From: Apoda limacodes
Taxonomy: Eukaryota > Arthropoda > Insecta > Lepidoptera > Limacodidae
DNA: 64,000 nucleotides
Assembly: GCA_946406115.1 (NCBI GenBank)
Contig: OX291561.1
Coordinates: 9,230,273 to 9,294,272 of the forward strand
Direction: 5' to 3'
The notes below the pieces were generated by a model. The model did no database searches and was not told where the DNA came from. It worked only from the letters and a program-made list of their open reading frames with translations. This document shows, piece after piece, positions 32,566 to 46,200 of the stretch. A program made the position numbers and the translations under genes. The first letter of the stretch is position 1. Every line of letters starts with the position of its first letter.

Positions 32566-33329
32566 GTTTATATTCCGTTAAAAATTACAATTATATTTAC
32601 AGGTACACGCTCAAAGGATTTAACGTTTCAAAAACTATACAATCGCAATATTTCTATATTACTATATTCATTACTGTTATGTTTTTTTAACATCGTTTTC
32701 TAAATTTATACCGAAAAAAAGATCGTAGTAAACCAATTAGCTTTAAACATATTTATACGATACGTTTAAATTTGTATGGTAGTATAATTCTGAAATCTGA
32801 TAAACACGAGCCTGGGGTGGCGCTAAAGTGCTCAGCGAAAAATTTTACCACTATGCCTTTATTTTCACTACGTAGAAGTTTCAAAATGGAAAAGTTAAAT
32901 AGAGAAGCGTCACCGATACAGCTCAGAGGATTAGTTAACTTAAATAAATAAAGGGAGACCACATAGCTCGCAGAACCAATGAACGATTGAGAAGGAAGGT
33001 TCTTGAGTGAAGACAGCAAGTTACGAGCAGGGGCCTTTTCACGAAGCTCTTTGTAAATCCTTTACGCTGCTATAAAGCGTGTTGAAAAAGAAATTATCTG
33101 GTTTAAGATGTGTATCTGCTTCAATTAGTTCGTAGGATCATAGTTGTGAAAAAAAAGTGAATGCCTCGTAAAGTTTTACAAAACAAATCTGCTTTAGTAG
33201 TTTTACAAAAAAAAAAAAAGGTCGTATGTACAATTACAATTGATGCTCATTCTGCTTTAAAAATTAAAATGTAACGAAACCAATTTTGCTCACGTAGAGT
33301 AGTTTTGTTAATCAACTGACTTCGAAGTA

Positions 33330-34017
33330 CACTCGGCGTCACAGAAATTGCACTAATCTAAAAACCCTATTTCATCAATAGTAAAGGTGTGACTTTATGG
33401 CATCATTGGAAAGACAATTTATCCAGGTTTCAGAAAAATAATATTATTTAGTTTTTTTATCAGTTTATAAAAAAAAAAATTAGTGTCGGACAACCGTCCG
33501 GAATCGTGACAACTTGTGCCTTTCACTTTTTATGTCTGTCTCTCTCGCTCTTAGGCGGGCTAACCATGCCGCGTGCCTCTCACTCGCTCTCATTGTGAGC
33601 GCATAACGTGAGCGGAGCGTAACGCAGTTTCTTGAAGTGTCACCCGGCAAACCAATTTATAAGACGTTGTCACGTCAAAAAAAAAAACAATTTATTCGTG
33701 AATGAAAAGAACCACTTATATTTCGTGAGCAAAAATAACAAATAAATTCTTAAAATCTAGTGTTACCATGTACGGAAGCAGTAATCAGGGCGAAGGAAGT
33801 ATTTTATTCTTATTTTTGCTTACCACATAAATAGTTTTTTTTATTCAATCACAATTAACCTTTTTTTTGTATGAATTGGTATAAAAATACAGAAATAATA
33901 TTTTTTTTCTGAAATGAAATGAAAATAAATTGCCTTTCCGATGATACCTAATTGTTTTATAATGTAGACAGGGTTAAAAAAAAATCACTGAGCATTTTGT
34001 AAGAGTGACGCCGAGTG
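33330..34017. mobile_element. Mariner-type MITE with TA target duplication
   Basis: Termini cactcggcgtcac and gtgacgccgagtg are exact inverted repeats, flanked by TA at 33328-33329 and 34018-34019. Longer imperfect arms follow (catcattggaaagacaattt mirrored near 33935). A GC-rich central block (33480-33660) interrupts the AT-rich arms and may be a second insertion. Confidence 0.8.
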
Positions 34018-34024
34018 TACACTT

Positions 34025-35385
34025 TCACAAATCTACATCAATGTACTTACTTCGGTTTAACTGACCTTACGCCTTATAATTTTGATTTCCTATTTAAAAT
34101 ATTAAATATGTCTTACGACTTCGGTTCGAATACAAACCTTCCCTAAACAAGACTTTAAGTTTTACATAGTTAAATATATAAATTCCACAAACTGAATATT
34201 ACAAAACAATCAGTTATATGCGACGTATAGTTTCACCAAATCGAGTCCAATATTCTTTCATGTTTCCTAATTTTCTTCTTAATCATATAAATATCAAGAA
34301 ACAAGCTTCAACGTCTCCATCCCTTTTGCACTCCAAGCAAGAATAAATCGAAAACAGAATTTTTGCTTAAAGACAGCGAATTGCGTTAAATCTAACGCGC
34401 TAAAACTAGTTATCTAAATCTATGCTCCCCTTAATGCTTGCTTGCTTTAAGTACTGAAAAACATTGCTTTATCCATTGCTTCAAATACCTTAATTGATTG
34501 TGCAAAGAAATATAGAGTAACAAATAGCAAAAAAAAGCAAAATTCATAGCCTCATAACTGTTGAATTTTTTTTATTCCAAAAATAAAATCTTCTACTATT
34601 ATTTAAAGAAAAAAATTGGCAACTTGAAATTGAAAATAAGTGATTGCACATACTTAAACAAAATAAGCTAATTTCACGGCAATATATCTTAAATATGAGA
34701 TATAAAAAAAAATGTAATTTAAATAAAAAGACACAGCCATTTCTCGCGTCTAATTTCACAGTCAATTTATGAATACCTAGAAAAAAAATGACTATACATA
34801 CTTAATAAGTTAATCGAAAAAGGCTAACCAGCCAAAAAAAATATAAATGTAGGTAGTCATCAAAAAAACTTTTAAGTACTTTATGACCAATATTAAGCGG
34901 CAGTACTACGTGACAGAAAAGTTGAGTAAAAACAAGGATGACGCGATATGTAACCAAGCGTGCGTGAGCAGTGCAGATACATCGCAATTCACTGATTTTC
35001 TTTATAGAAATACATGAAATAAATTAATAGTTTATCATTGTTATCAAAAAATGCTTTTTCTCAGGGTCGAAAGCACTATCGCGGCTATGCTTTAGCAAAG
35101 TTGTAAATTAATAGCACTTGGGACTTTAAAGATTTCTTTAAAAAACAGTTAAAAGGGGTCACTTTAGGATTTTTTTCTATCGAATAAAAGTTAATTAATC
35201 GTATTATCGTGTTTTTCAGGGTCTGAACCATATCCCAAAGAAAACAGACATTAAATTCTAGTCGGATCTACTCAGAGAATCCGGAGAAACATTTGCTAAA
35301 AAAAAATTAGGTAGATCAGTGTGTATTTCTAAGTTTCAAGTTTGTACATTCATACATTTTATGCATTTTATCATTTTTTTCAGAC
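34025..35385. other. Intergenic AT-rich DNA
   Basis: No gene or named repeat recognised. Confidence 0.4.
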
Positions 35386-35390
35386 TAAGC

Positions 35391-35444
35391 ATTCAGAAAT
35401 AAATTAAAAATATATATATATATAATTTTAATTTATTTCTGAAT
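35391..35444. repeat. Palindrome with (TA)n centre
   Basis: attcagaaataaattaaaa (35391-35409) and its reverse complement (35426-35444) surround an AT dinucleotide run. Confidence 0.75.
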
Positions 35445-35494
35445 TTGTTATTAAATCACCTATGAACCTTAGTTTACTATTAAAAGTAAAAATA

Positions 35495-35632
35495 TATCAT
35501 TTAAATATACTTTTTATTTATAAAAAATATTTTATCAGAAATATTTCGTCTTACTAGGGCGTTATCAGTCGATGTAAGGCGAAATATTTTTGATTTAATG
35601 TTTTTTATAAATAAAATGTATATTTAAAATTT
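35495..35632. mobile_element. Small stem-loop MITE
   Basis: taaatatactttttatttat and aaatatttcgtcttac are mirrored at 35575-35630. The LINE copy at 35629 is joined at its right end. Confidence 0.6.
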
Positions 35633-36150
35633 TTTTTTTTTTTTTTTTTATACCACTAAGGTGGCAAACAAGCTTACGGCCCGCCTGATGGTAAGCGGTC
35701 ACCGTAGCCTATGGACGCTTGCAACACCAGGGGTATCACTTGCGCGTTGCCGACCCTTCAGAAATCTAATAACTTCTTTCTTGAAGAACTCCATACTGTA
35801 GTCCTTGCAGAAAACCTTGGCAGGGAGCTCATTCCACAACTTAAGCGTTCGCGGGAGGAAGTTTCTCTGAAACCGCACTGTACGCGACCATTTAGATTCT
35901 AAAGTGTGAGAATGAATTCCCTGCCGATGGCGAGCGGTGCGATGGTAGAAAGTAGCCGTGGGCATCATTTCGAACAATTCCTCAGAACACAACCCATTGT
36001 ACAAGCGGTAGAACACACACAGTGAGGCAAAGTCTCTCCTCAGACTTAAGGGCTCGATACCGCAAGTGAGTTTGGGATCGTCGACAATTCTCACAGCCCG
36101 TCGTTGAACCGAGTCAAAAGGGTCAAGCTGGTATCCGGGTGCACCTGCTT
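35629..36150 (-). mobile_element. LINE C-terminus and 3' end (family A), best copy
   Basis: The minus strand reads GYQLDPFDSVQRRAVRIVDD then LSLRRDFASLCVFYRLYNG and LPRTLKLWNELPAKVF, the C-terminus of a CR1/Jockey-type reverse transcriptase protein, with no stop until its end at 35699. A 3' UTR follows and then a poly(A) tract, seen as 20 T at 35629-35650. It is 5'-truncated near 36150. It looks the youngest of the eight family copies. Confidence 0.87.
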
Positions 36151-36384
36151 ATTTATAATTTTAAGTGTAAACTGAAGTTCAATTTTGATTTAACAAATAT
36201 AAAAATTACATTACAGAGCCTAAAATTAATAAGAGTTAAAAATATCAAATACTTTAAAGAATTTCATTAATCATAATTTTTTTTAAACACCACCGTATGA
36301 TGTTTTAAGATAACTTAGTAAAAATACGAAATGTCAATCTAGCTGCGAATTGTAAGATGAACTATAAATTTTAAAGATAAAAGC

Positions 36385-36440
36385 CTAGAGGTTGTCGATT
36401 TGGAAACCTATTTCGGGACGCTCTGCTGCTCTCAAAACAT
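36385..36440 (-). CDS. Possible orphan terminal exon
   Basis: On the minus strand a good acceptor (T-run then gttacag) is followed by a short frame encoding VLRAAERPEIGFQIDNL and a TAG stop. The composition looks protein-like, but I do not recognise the protein and found no partner exon upstream. Its phase (needs one base from the previous exon) does not fit any Ubr1 exon ending in phase 0. It could be the last exon of an unknown gene or a chance frame. Confidence 0.25.
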
Positions 36441-36570
36441 CTGTAACAAAAAAAAGGGGCATTAAAAAATTTATAAAAACTACATGCATTAAAAAAAATA
36501 TTAGTCGCTAGGCTTATTAGGATTTCCTCTGCTAGTTATCTCTGAGGCACAGTATAGGTAATACCACTTC

Positions 36571-38983
36571 TAGTCTGGTCAACATGTACCTTTTTGGGTG
36601 AAATTTTTGTATGGTCTCCGAAAATTACGATCAAGGTGTCATTCGATTCGGAATATTATGTAGAAAGTTTAAGAAAAAGTTCCAAAAGGGGCCGATGAAA
36701 ATTGCAAAAGTTATAAACAATTTAAAAAAAAAAAAGTAGTGGTTTGGTTTTTTTTGAATATTTCGAAAACTATCAAAGATATTTGAAATTTGAAAAAAGA
36801 TCTAAAAAGAAGAGGAAATTTCCTAAAAAAAGTCCTACCTCCAGGAACTGTATCTTTAATATTTATAATTATTACGGAGCCCTGAAAATAGCGCTAAAAG
36901 CGGGTAGTCTGGCTTCCGCTCGCGATTTGTCATTCGGACACGGTAACAATAAAAATCATTTTAACATATTAAATATGAATATTAAGGAATAAAAAAATTA
37001 AAGTACTATTGGGATATATAAATGAACAATAATCCGTAGGCGAAAAATTTTTATCCCCATTTTTCCATTAGTTATGCATTAGTTAATTAACTACTTTTTC
37101 TGAATAGAATGTTAACAGAAAAAACCTGATTATTATTAAACTACAACCCTAGGATTTTTTTCACTTCGTGGAGTTATTCTTAAAAGGCATTAAAATAGAT
37201 CCCCGTTGGAAAAATTTAAAAATGTTAATTTTCCACTTTTTTATTAACAATCGAAAACATTAAAAAATTAAAAACTGCATAAAAGTTATTAAAAAAATTT
37301 TGTTTTTCAAATATTTCAAATTTTATGATTTCTAACGGTTAAAAGTTACATGAAAATTTTTTTTTTAATTTTTTACCGCGATTGTTTAAATAATTGTTAT
37401 AAACAAATGCATTGTTTATAAGATAATCAACAAATTTTTTTTCCTAACCTACTTGTCGATATAAATTATGATTTTTAAGAAAAAAATTATTCCTTAAAAA
37501 AAAATATTTATTGCTATAAAATGCATTTCTTAATTAACAATCGTTTTTTACCACTAAATATAAATATTAAGGAACCATTTTTTCTCTAAAAATCATAAAT
37601 TCTATTGTTCTTAAATATTCTGGAAAAAAATATTTTTTTTTTTCATTTTTTATTTGTTTATTTAATAAACAATTTGTTATAAACAAATGGATTTTCTTAC
37701 TTTTTTTTTTTTTTTAATTCGTAATTTAAGTATAAAAACAGCTATGCAAATTTTAGGACATAAAAATATTAAAAGTTATATAAAAAATAGATAAAATTTT
37801 TTTTTCATAAAAATAATACATAGCTGTTTTTATAATTAAATTACGAATTAAAAAAAAATAAAGTAAGAAAATCCATTTGTTTATAACAAATTGTTTATTA
37901 AATAAACAAAAAAAAAATGAAAAAAAAAAATATTTTTTTCCAGAATATTTAAGAACAATAGAATTTATGATTTTTAGAGAAAAAATGGTTCCTTAATATT
38001 TATATTTAGTGGTAAAAAACGATTGTTAATTAAGAAATGCATTTTATAGCAATAAATTATTTTTTTTAAGGAATAATTTTTTTCTTAAAAATCATAATTT
38101 ATATCGACAAGTAGATTAGGAAAAAAAATTTGTTGATTATCTTATAAACAATGCATTTGTTTATAACAATTATTTAAACAATCGCGGTAAAAAATTAAAA
38201 AAAAAATTTTCATATAACTTTTAACCGTTAGAAATCATAAAATTTGAAAAACAAAATTTTTCAATAACTTTTATGCAGTTTTTAATTTTTTAATGTTTTC
38301 GATTGTTAATAAAAAAGTGGAAAATTAACATTTTTAAATTTTTCCAACGGGGATCTATTTTAATGCCTTTTAAGAATAACTCCACGAAGTGAAAAAAATC
38401 CTAGGGTTGTAGTTTAATAATAATCAGGTTTTTTCTGTTAACATTCTATTCAGAAAAAGTAGTTAATTAACTAATGCATAACTAATGGAAAAATGGGGAT
38501 AAAAATTTTTCGCCTACGGATTATTGTTCATTTATATATCCCAATAGTACTTTAATTTTTTTATTCCTTAATATTCATATTTAATATGTTAAAATGATTT
38601 TTATTGTTACCGTGTCCGAATGACAAATCGCGAGCGGAAGCCAGACTACCCGCTTTTAGCGCTATTTTCAGGGCTCCGTAATAATTATAAATATTAAAGA
38701 TACAGTTCCTGGAGGTAGGACTTTTTTTAGGAAATTTCCTCTTCTTTTTAGATCTTTTTTCAAATTTCAAATATCTTTGATAGTTTTCGAAATATTCAAA
38801 AAAAACCAAACCCCTACTTTTTTTTTTTTTAAATTGTTTATAACTTTTGCAATTTTCATCGGCCCCGTTTGGAACTTTTTCTTAAACTTTCTACATAATA
38901 TTCCGAATCGAATGACACCTTGATCGTAATTTTCGGAGACTATACAAAAATTTCACCCAAAAAGGTACATGTTGACCAGACTA
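36571..38983. repeat. 2.4-kb near-perfect inverted repeat (giant hairpin)
   Basis: Arms 36571-37746 and 37819-38983 are reverse complements with only a few differences (for example an a/c change near 36682), separated by about 72 bp. Both arms hold the same 82-codon frame (36744-36992 and 38561-38809), lysine-rich and unlike any family I know; probably not a gene. The outer ends are tagtctggtcaacatgtacc and its mirror; TA flanks gtctgg at both ends. I read this as a foldback element or an inverted duplication. A transcript would fold into a long dsRNA. Confidence 0.92.
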
Positions 38984-38989
38984 TTCATG

Positions 38990-39250
38990 CTGATAGTATG
39001 TCCACTCTCCGCCGCTCTCTAGTGTGTCGACCTCATCGTCCCTCAATTACGATCCAGTTACCGTCTGTATAGAACACGCACACACTTGCGCGTATACTCA
39101 TACTCACGTCATTTCTTTTTGAAGTGTCAGAAGTCACGAATAACGCATTTTTAGAGAAGAGCTAAAGGTTAAACATGTATAAGGGCACGTGCGCACTATG
39201 CAGGTTGCAGTTGAACTTTCGGTTTTGTGTCACGGTTACCCGTAACCACA
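38990..39250. repeat. Interspersed repeat also in Rab33 intron 2
   Basis: gaacacgcacacacttgcgc and tcatttctttttgaagtgtc followed by tcacgaataacgc match 8945-9025 with changes. Confidence 0.55.
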
Positions 39251-39254
39251 AAAT

Positions 39255-40100
39255 CAACCACAACTTCTGGTTGAAAAACCGTAGTCACTTACGCCTGAGC
39301 ATTTCAATGACCGACGTAAAAGAAATACAAACACACGTTGTATAAAAAGAAAACCCAGAGAAATGTACTGGGTGCAGTCTTATTTAGAAACGGGTTAAGC
39401 AAGCAATTTGAAATATAAATAATATAAATCTTTGTTTTAAGTTTCTGTATCTGTTATAATTTGAGCATTTTATGATTCGAATTGATATTGGCTTAGATTT
39501 TTTTTTATGAATTTACCTACACAAAATTATACATACACACACTAACAGGCAGTGCGGCCGCAGTTCTCTGAGCGACCGGAGCAGTTTGCGGCCAACCACA
39601 AGGATTTTTTAACAAAAGCTTTTACATTTGGTAAAAATTGGCTTAAAGGATTTGGGAGAGAATATCAATTTGATCTGATATCGAGCAGTTTAGTTGGTCA
39701 AAATTTTAAGGCAAAGATTTTAGACAGACTGAGAGGGACACAACTGTTTTTTTGTTACAATTCAAGCGAGCTCCGCCCAAAAAGTATATTATCTTACTTC
39801 CTGGCGGCTGTTTACAAAATTTTCACTTAAAATACGGTTTGAGCTGTTGCATATTGTTATGTTGTCCTTAACTGTCAAAAACTTGTACTACCGAATGGTA
39901 AAGTAAGCACAGTTGGTAACATATTTTAAAACCAAAAACACTACCAAATTGTGAAGTAAATACAGACGCAACATATTATATAACAACGATAACTCCACAC
40001 ATTTATGAACTGGATTCAGACACAACATATTTGAACTAGATAAAAGACAGACATAATCAAGTTGTGAGTAGAAGTCATACCTGTTACTTGTGTAGACACA
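39255..40100 (-). other. Ubr1 3' flank and probable 3' UTR
   Basis: On the opposite strand an open frame (39552-39830) follows an acceptor-like acag, with PQFSERPEQFAANHKDFL, but I do not recognise it and it has no start. No clear polyadenylation signal for Ubr1. Confidence 0.35.
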
Positions 40101-40101
40101 A

Positions 40102-40248
40102 TCAGAAGTTCTGCCATGGTGTAGTGATGAGCAAGTTGACATCCATAGCGCGTGCGATCCGCTCCCTAACTCCGTGGCTCAGCCACAGAATTCGATGGGT
40201 TTCATAGCGCTCGGGGCACAGTCGCAGAGGATTTCCACGACGTAGACC
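40102..40248 (-). CDS. Ubr1: Ubr1 window exon 23 (last exon)
   Basis: Encodes GLRRGNPLRLCPERYETHRI through TPWQNF and the TGA stop. RRGNPLxLCxE and a terminal WQxx are conserved. No clear AATAAA in the 600 bp downstream. Confidence 0.95.
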   Translation of the reverse strand, partial: GLRRGNPLRLCPERYETHRILWLSHGVRERIARAMDVNLLITTPWQNF

Positions 40249-43200
40249 CTGCCAAAAGAACAAACTCTTAAAAAAACTATTCGGAAGGTTCTTAAGTAGT
40301 ACATTAATAATAGTATTTTGATTCTTTTAATTCTTATCCAAATCGTCCAGGACTTGAATTTAGGAATCGACCAATCACAACGCCGCCGTTATTGTTTTTT
40401 AATTAAAAGTTAACAAATTTAACTCGGAACGGCCTGTTATATGTGTATATAGAACTAATTAGTATTTTAGAATAGATTAGAGTGGATAAAATGTTTTGTG
40501 TTTAGTGTTCGGATAGTCAAATTATCGCATATCGTAACAACTCTGACGACCCCTCTCCGAGTGTCATGATTTTTATCATTTATTGTTCGCTTTTGCTCCA
40601 CAAAGGGCTTCACCTGATCTGTCTCTCCATATGAGTCCAGATAAGGCGCAGGGAACAACGCGCCACGCGCATTCGCTGGTCCAGCCAGCAGCATCAATTC
40701 ACATTCTCGAACCCGCAGGAACATGCCCACGCCGCCTCCACATCCGGCTGTGTGCGCGGCCACAGCCCCCACAATCGATGTGCTTTCTCCGCGACGGTGC
40801 TATAACAACAAAACAATTTAAATTATAAAAAGTGAATGAAAATGAAAGGAGCGTTTTTCAGCTATTTAAGAATAACAGGCGAGTTAAGGATTTGGACCAG
40901 AGTTCGAATCAAAGGACGACTTCGTTAAATATGCATAATTCTCGAATATCTTACAGCGCTATCCTATCCCAAACAAAACAAAGTTTATACTATGTTTAGA
41001 TAACTGATACGGGAGGTAATTGCCTTTGTAAATACATACATTTATACATAACACCAGGGGCCCACAAAGTTCTTTGCAAAATCTTTATGCCACACACCAT
41101 CCTTCGATCAGTTTGAAGTCACAGATATTAAGACTAACTCTTCACTTTCGGGAAAAGGCCCTATGACAGAAATATACAGCACATATTTGTCCTGTACAGG
41201 GATTGAACCTGCGCCTTCGGTTCATCAAGCAAGGTGACTCCCAAAAGAGCCAAGAATAAGGTGTAAACAAAAATATACCATTTCAAATACTTAACTAGTT
41301 GAGCGACTATCCCAAAGAGACATTTCGAGTAACGCTCATATCTATTTTTGATCTATGGTATTCCGTCCCACATACGTCATAAGTGGTGAACCTATCACTT
41401 ACCAGTTACAATTCAGAGTAAATAAACAAACAAACAAACTCACTGTTCTAATCTCCGTTTGACAGCAATAACTTTGTGAACATAATATCTGTCCACAAAC
41501 TAAGCACATGGTAGGATTCTTGGTGTCTTCCCTCTCAGAATTAGGGCAGGAATACTCAGAAACCACATTCATTAACTCCGAAAAATCGTCTGGAAGGGGC
41601 ACTAAATTAGGTGGTTCACTAGGTTCTGTCACCGCGTGCACAGGGATATCACCCATAAACCACTCCGTGGACAGCTTTGACCATTCGAGAGCCTTCTGCC
41701 TTGCCATTGGGGTGTCCATTAATTCTCTAAAAGTATTTGGCATATCTAGATACCCACACATGATCTCCCATGTATCACCGCCAACTTCCGTCAACTCTGT
41801 CGGTGGATTTATATCGCTCAAAAAGTGGAAAAATAGACAAGAACACCTCAAAAAACCGTGGCACTGACTTTTAATCTTTTCCCAAACTTCATTAGGACAC
41901 AAGTCGTCTATATCCAAATCCCTTCTACGTAATTCCTTCATTAAAGTCAACAAATTCTCTAAATCTGCTTTTGGTACTTTAAAATCTTCATGCCCTTCCA
42001 TGGGCTGACAAGTACAATTAGATACGTCTGTGACTAATAATGCTCTAGTTAAATTAGCTCTGAATGTTTCTAACATAATTTGCCTCGCCAAATGTGTAGG
42101 TCTAGCTTGGCCGGACGGTTTGCTAAATAATGAAGGAGCTGTCAATACTAAAGCTACTAAGGTCCCAAAAGCGTCGTGGGTCGTTGGTGATGACTTTTCC
42201 AGGGTATTTAAGGTACTTAAGGCGTGATGGGCCAATTGTTTTGGTGAGGGCCATACAGAGGGTACGACGGCTGCAACTCTTATCAAAGCTTGAAGAGCAT
42301 CTTTATGCCTTGATGGCAAGTCTCCAAGTAAGGATCGTTTTTCAGCTTGCAATACTGTGTTTGTGCTAAGGATAGTGTAGGCAGTAGCCCGGTATAGTGC
42401 CGCAACAGATACCATTTGACCATATTCCCTTTCACCGCATATCTCTGGTAATATCTGTTGAAAAAGTAACATACTTAATATTTCAAACATAAAAAATTAC
42501 TTACTACTGACTGACTGTCAAAATTTCATCCAAATTAGTTTAGTCGTTTATGGAAGATTCAGTCAGTAGTAGGTTTATTTTAACTTTTATCACTCATTTT
42601 AGTAAAAAAAAAAACACTTACGGAAGCAAAATCTTCGATCAAACTAACAGTTTTCTCATTTAAATTTGGTATTTCCCCATCAAAATGCACCAAAAAATCT
42701 GCAGGCAACAAATCCCTTGAGTGAGTGGAAATGTAAACTGGTGCCTCATCAGCAGAATCAGCTTCCTCCATGTCTGAAGACATGGCTCCAACACTTCTGG
42801 CACGAGCTTGGCAGAGAATCTCTTCACAGGACTCCGTACAAATATGGACAGTTTCCGAACTGACTCGGTGTTTCAGCATGAGGTTTACGGAGTCAGTGTA
42901 TACTTCTTCAGTGAGTGGGGGTGGGTTGCCTATTGGCAGCGAAGGTCCAGGTAGAAGTGGTATCGCTGTGTTGCAAAGCCTTTCGCACAGAGGGCACAGA
43001 TACTCCTTTTTGTCGACGTCGAAGGCAGCAGGTTGGCGCAGACGGTAAGGTCTGTAAATATATATTACATACATTATTGTTAAAATCCAAGATCTGATTA
43101 GGCTTAGTTATATTAATTTTTTTAAGTAATGATTAAATACATTAATTTTTTTAGTAATGATTTGTTTGGATCTTCATAGATTCGGTTGAAATTTATTAAT

Positions 43201-46200
43201 CAAACTGACAAACATGAAACTAGGCTTGCAACGAATATTTTTCTTTTTTCTTTTTTGCCGAATACCGAACACTAAAGATTTCTCGTTTTAGTAGAATGAT
43301 TGGCAAAATAAAGATTGTTTTTTAATAATCATACTTTGTTAACATCCATACATAGGTGAGTTCTTTTCAAAGTCCATAAATGATTACTATTTTATGAGAG
43401 CACGAAAATGTTCGTATTCATTGAGCACCAAATTAAACATCTCAAAATGCGCAGCGCGGCGTGGAAGCGGTATGACGAGCGTGCGGACGGCGCGATGTGG
43501 CAGAGTGAGGTTATGCGCTGGCAAATACTTTTGCCGAATATTCGGCTAGTCGTATTAGGCGTGTGGCCGAATATACTATTCTAATAAAGACCGAAGTCTA
43601 TAAACATATTAATGTATTTTTTTTTAAAAAAAAAAACGTAGTTGCATAATGCCAAGTAACACTGGCCCTTTAGTCCAAAATTTCATCACCTAAGCTTATT
43701 AACCACTCAATCAAGTGCTTTTACACAGATTCTCATTCGAAATTATTTTCATTTTACTATATCCAACAGTCTCCAAATGTAATTATGATCCACATTACTG
43801 AGTGCCTAGTGTTAGTTATACGAGTTCGCAACTCTACGGTCGCGTTCACGTATTCATTTAAAGTCATATGAGAAAAAACCGTTTCAAAACGCGTTCGTTT
43901 TCGTAAATTTATTTCGTCGCGAACGCGATAGCAAAGTTAAAAACTCGCACTAGGCACAGTGCTTTGCTTAAGCGTGCACTATAGACCAACAATTTACAAC
44001 AGTAATGTAAGTCATCTCGGAACTAGACTATTTTTACCAACATAAATCCACCAGTTCTTACCGTTTAGTCTCTCTATCTTGTACATTAGCTACGTATTTC
44101 TTCCAGCACTTTGCGTGTAATACGTGCCCGCAGGAAGACACATGGGGTTGAGCTCCGACGCCGGCCGGCATAGTGCAGGCGCGCCATGCCGGTGGCACGC
44201 AGCCGCACGCACCGACACGTAGTCGATTCAACACTGTCGATTGCTGTGCGAATGCTACTAATACTAATGGTTCGCCTTTTAACTCCACTCGGGCCTGAAA
44301 AAAATAGTTTTAGTTGGATACTGACACCAAGTACCTAGCCTTGTATTTAGTTCTATAGCAATCCCGCAAGGAATAACATTGTAATTCAGTTTTAAGGAAT
44401 ATTGAGTTACAATAATTAACGTTTCATTTATACTTTACGCGATCTCCTCTCAAGTAATACATTATAAATTATTATTTTATTTTTATAAATTAAAATGTCC
44501 ATGTTCTTTACACTAGGGCTCTTGGGGTTTCAAGGTCATGCAGATCGCAGTCTCGAATTCACCTATTGGTCCCTCACCACGCATTCGTTTGCTTGCGTTA
44601 AACGATTGGTCTTTATTTGACCGGGAACCGGGATTGGCTAATTTCTAAGTACGCCTTAGTTAAAATAATGTGAAACTGTAATAAATAATATATATATAGG
44701 TATAGATATTAACTACATTTTAAACACTATGTGTCACTGTGCATGCGCATCATATGACCTAGAAACCCCTGTACTTCGAACTGTAGTTTTATAGCTTATT
44801 TATGACATAGGACATAATGTTGTAATATTAATACTTTTTGTTTTATTTATTTTACTGTATTTCATTAAAATTAAATGCAATATACGCGTTAAAAGTAGCA
44901 TAGATTAAATTTTTTTAATGAAAATATTTCAATAAACAAAACAAAAAAGTGAGTTGTGTAACATTTCCTTTTAAACCTTTAAAAACTATATAATTTGTAT
45001 AAAACTGCGTATTTACGTGATCTGATTATTTTATTCATTTATTTAGCAGACACCTGCATTACTTACAGTTTCCCAACACAGGTATAGTGTACATTGTATA
45101 TCCTAATTTTCTAATTCTTATGACAAATGATTTAAAAAATTATAAACTAATGCAATAAATAAACTGAGCGATCAAGGCCTTGAACAAGTGGCAGGTCTCG
45201 TTACGCCTCCTAATATTCCCTGTTTGTATCAATACTGACCTCCTCCTGACACATGATGCAGGTCCTGATAGCTTCAGGCACGCCACCACCCCAGACGCCG
45301 AGCGCCGCGCCGCAGTACAGAGGTCTTAGATCTTGCTCTTCTTCTGCAGTTATCTAAAAACAATACTTGTAGCATCTATACCTACATGTCTACAAAAGCC
45401 CAACTTACGGGTAAAACAGCATTTTAAGCTGTTTTATCCTCATATAGTGTTTATCAAGTATTACCTCTAAAATAATTGATTTCAATTCAAAATAAATCGT
45501 ATTTTAGTATATTGATAAGATTAAAATTTTTAATATGTAATCTCTTAAGATGATAACAATTTTAACTATATTTTTGTTTAACTCATATTTAAAGGTTCAA
45601 TTAAACATACCTCGGTAGCAGTCTCGTTGAACATAGTCGCATTATTTGATATGAAGTTATTCATTTGTGCCTTCATTTGAGCCATCACTTTGGCTCTGCG
45701 TTCTGCAGCCAACTTCGCTCGACGGTTTTTTTCTGCCTCTAAAAATAAACAACCAAAACCCATTATAAGCTATATTCTATCAATCAAATTAAATTAATTA
45801 TATTGATTTATTAATACATATAGTAATACGTAACTTTGAGCAAAATTGTAATTTTTATGTGAATTAAGCCCTTAGTTCAATTTCCCCTAAGCACACCCCA
45901 TCTTTTATACAAAAAACCGTGTGGCTTGTGGCATCTAAACAAATTACGTCACAGGATCACAAGTCTGTAGAGACGGGGTTTGTCTACAGAGTGGAGGGGA
46001 GTGGCCATACTGCATTGAGTGCTATTGCTTAGTCGCCTCAGCAGCTGTACGCCCTCCTAGAAGAAGGAGGCTTAGGCCATGGTCCACCATACCGGCCTAG
46101 TGCGTGTCGCCAGACATTGCCAAGCTAGTGGTTATTTGACTGTCAGTCAGAGTTTTCAAGTCGCCCAAGCCTTTAGGCTCTGACTTGGCAACAGCTAGGA

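Noticed and set aside
36744..38809. Identical 82-codon frames in both arms of the large inverted repeat, considered as a duplicated gene
   Set aside because: Low-complexity lysine-rich start, no recognisable domain and no conserved start context. The identity is explained by the inverted repeat itself.
39552..39830. 92-codon frame after an acceptor-like acag on the plus strand
   Set aside because: No methionine start, no recognised homologue, and it lies in the probable Ubr1 3' UTR on the other strand.
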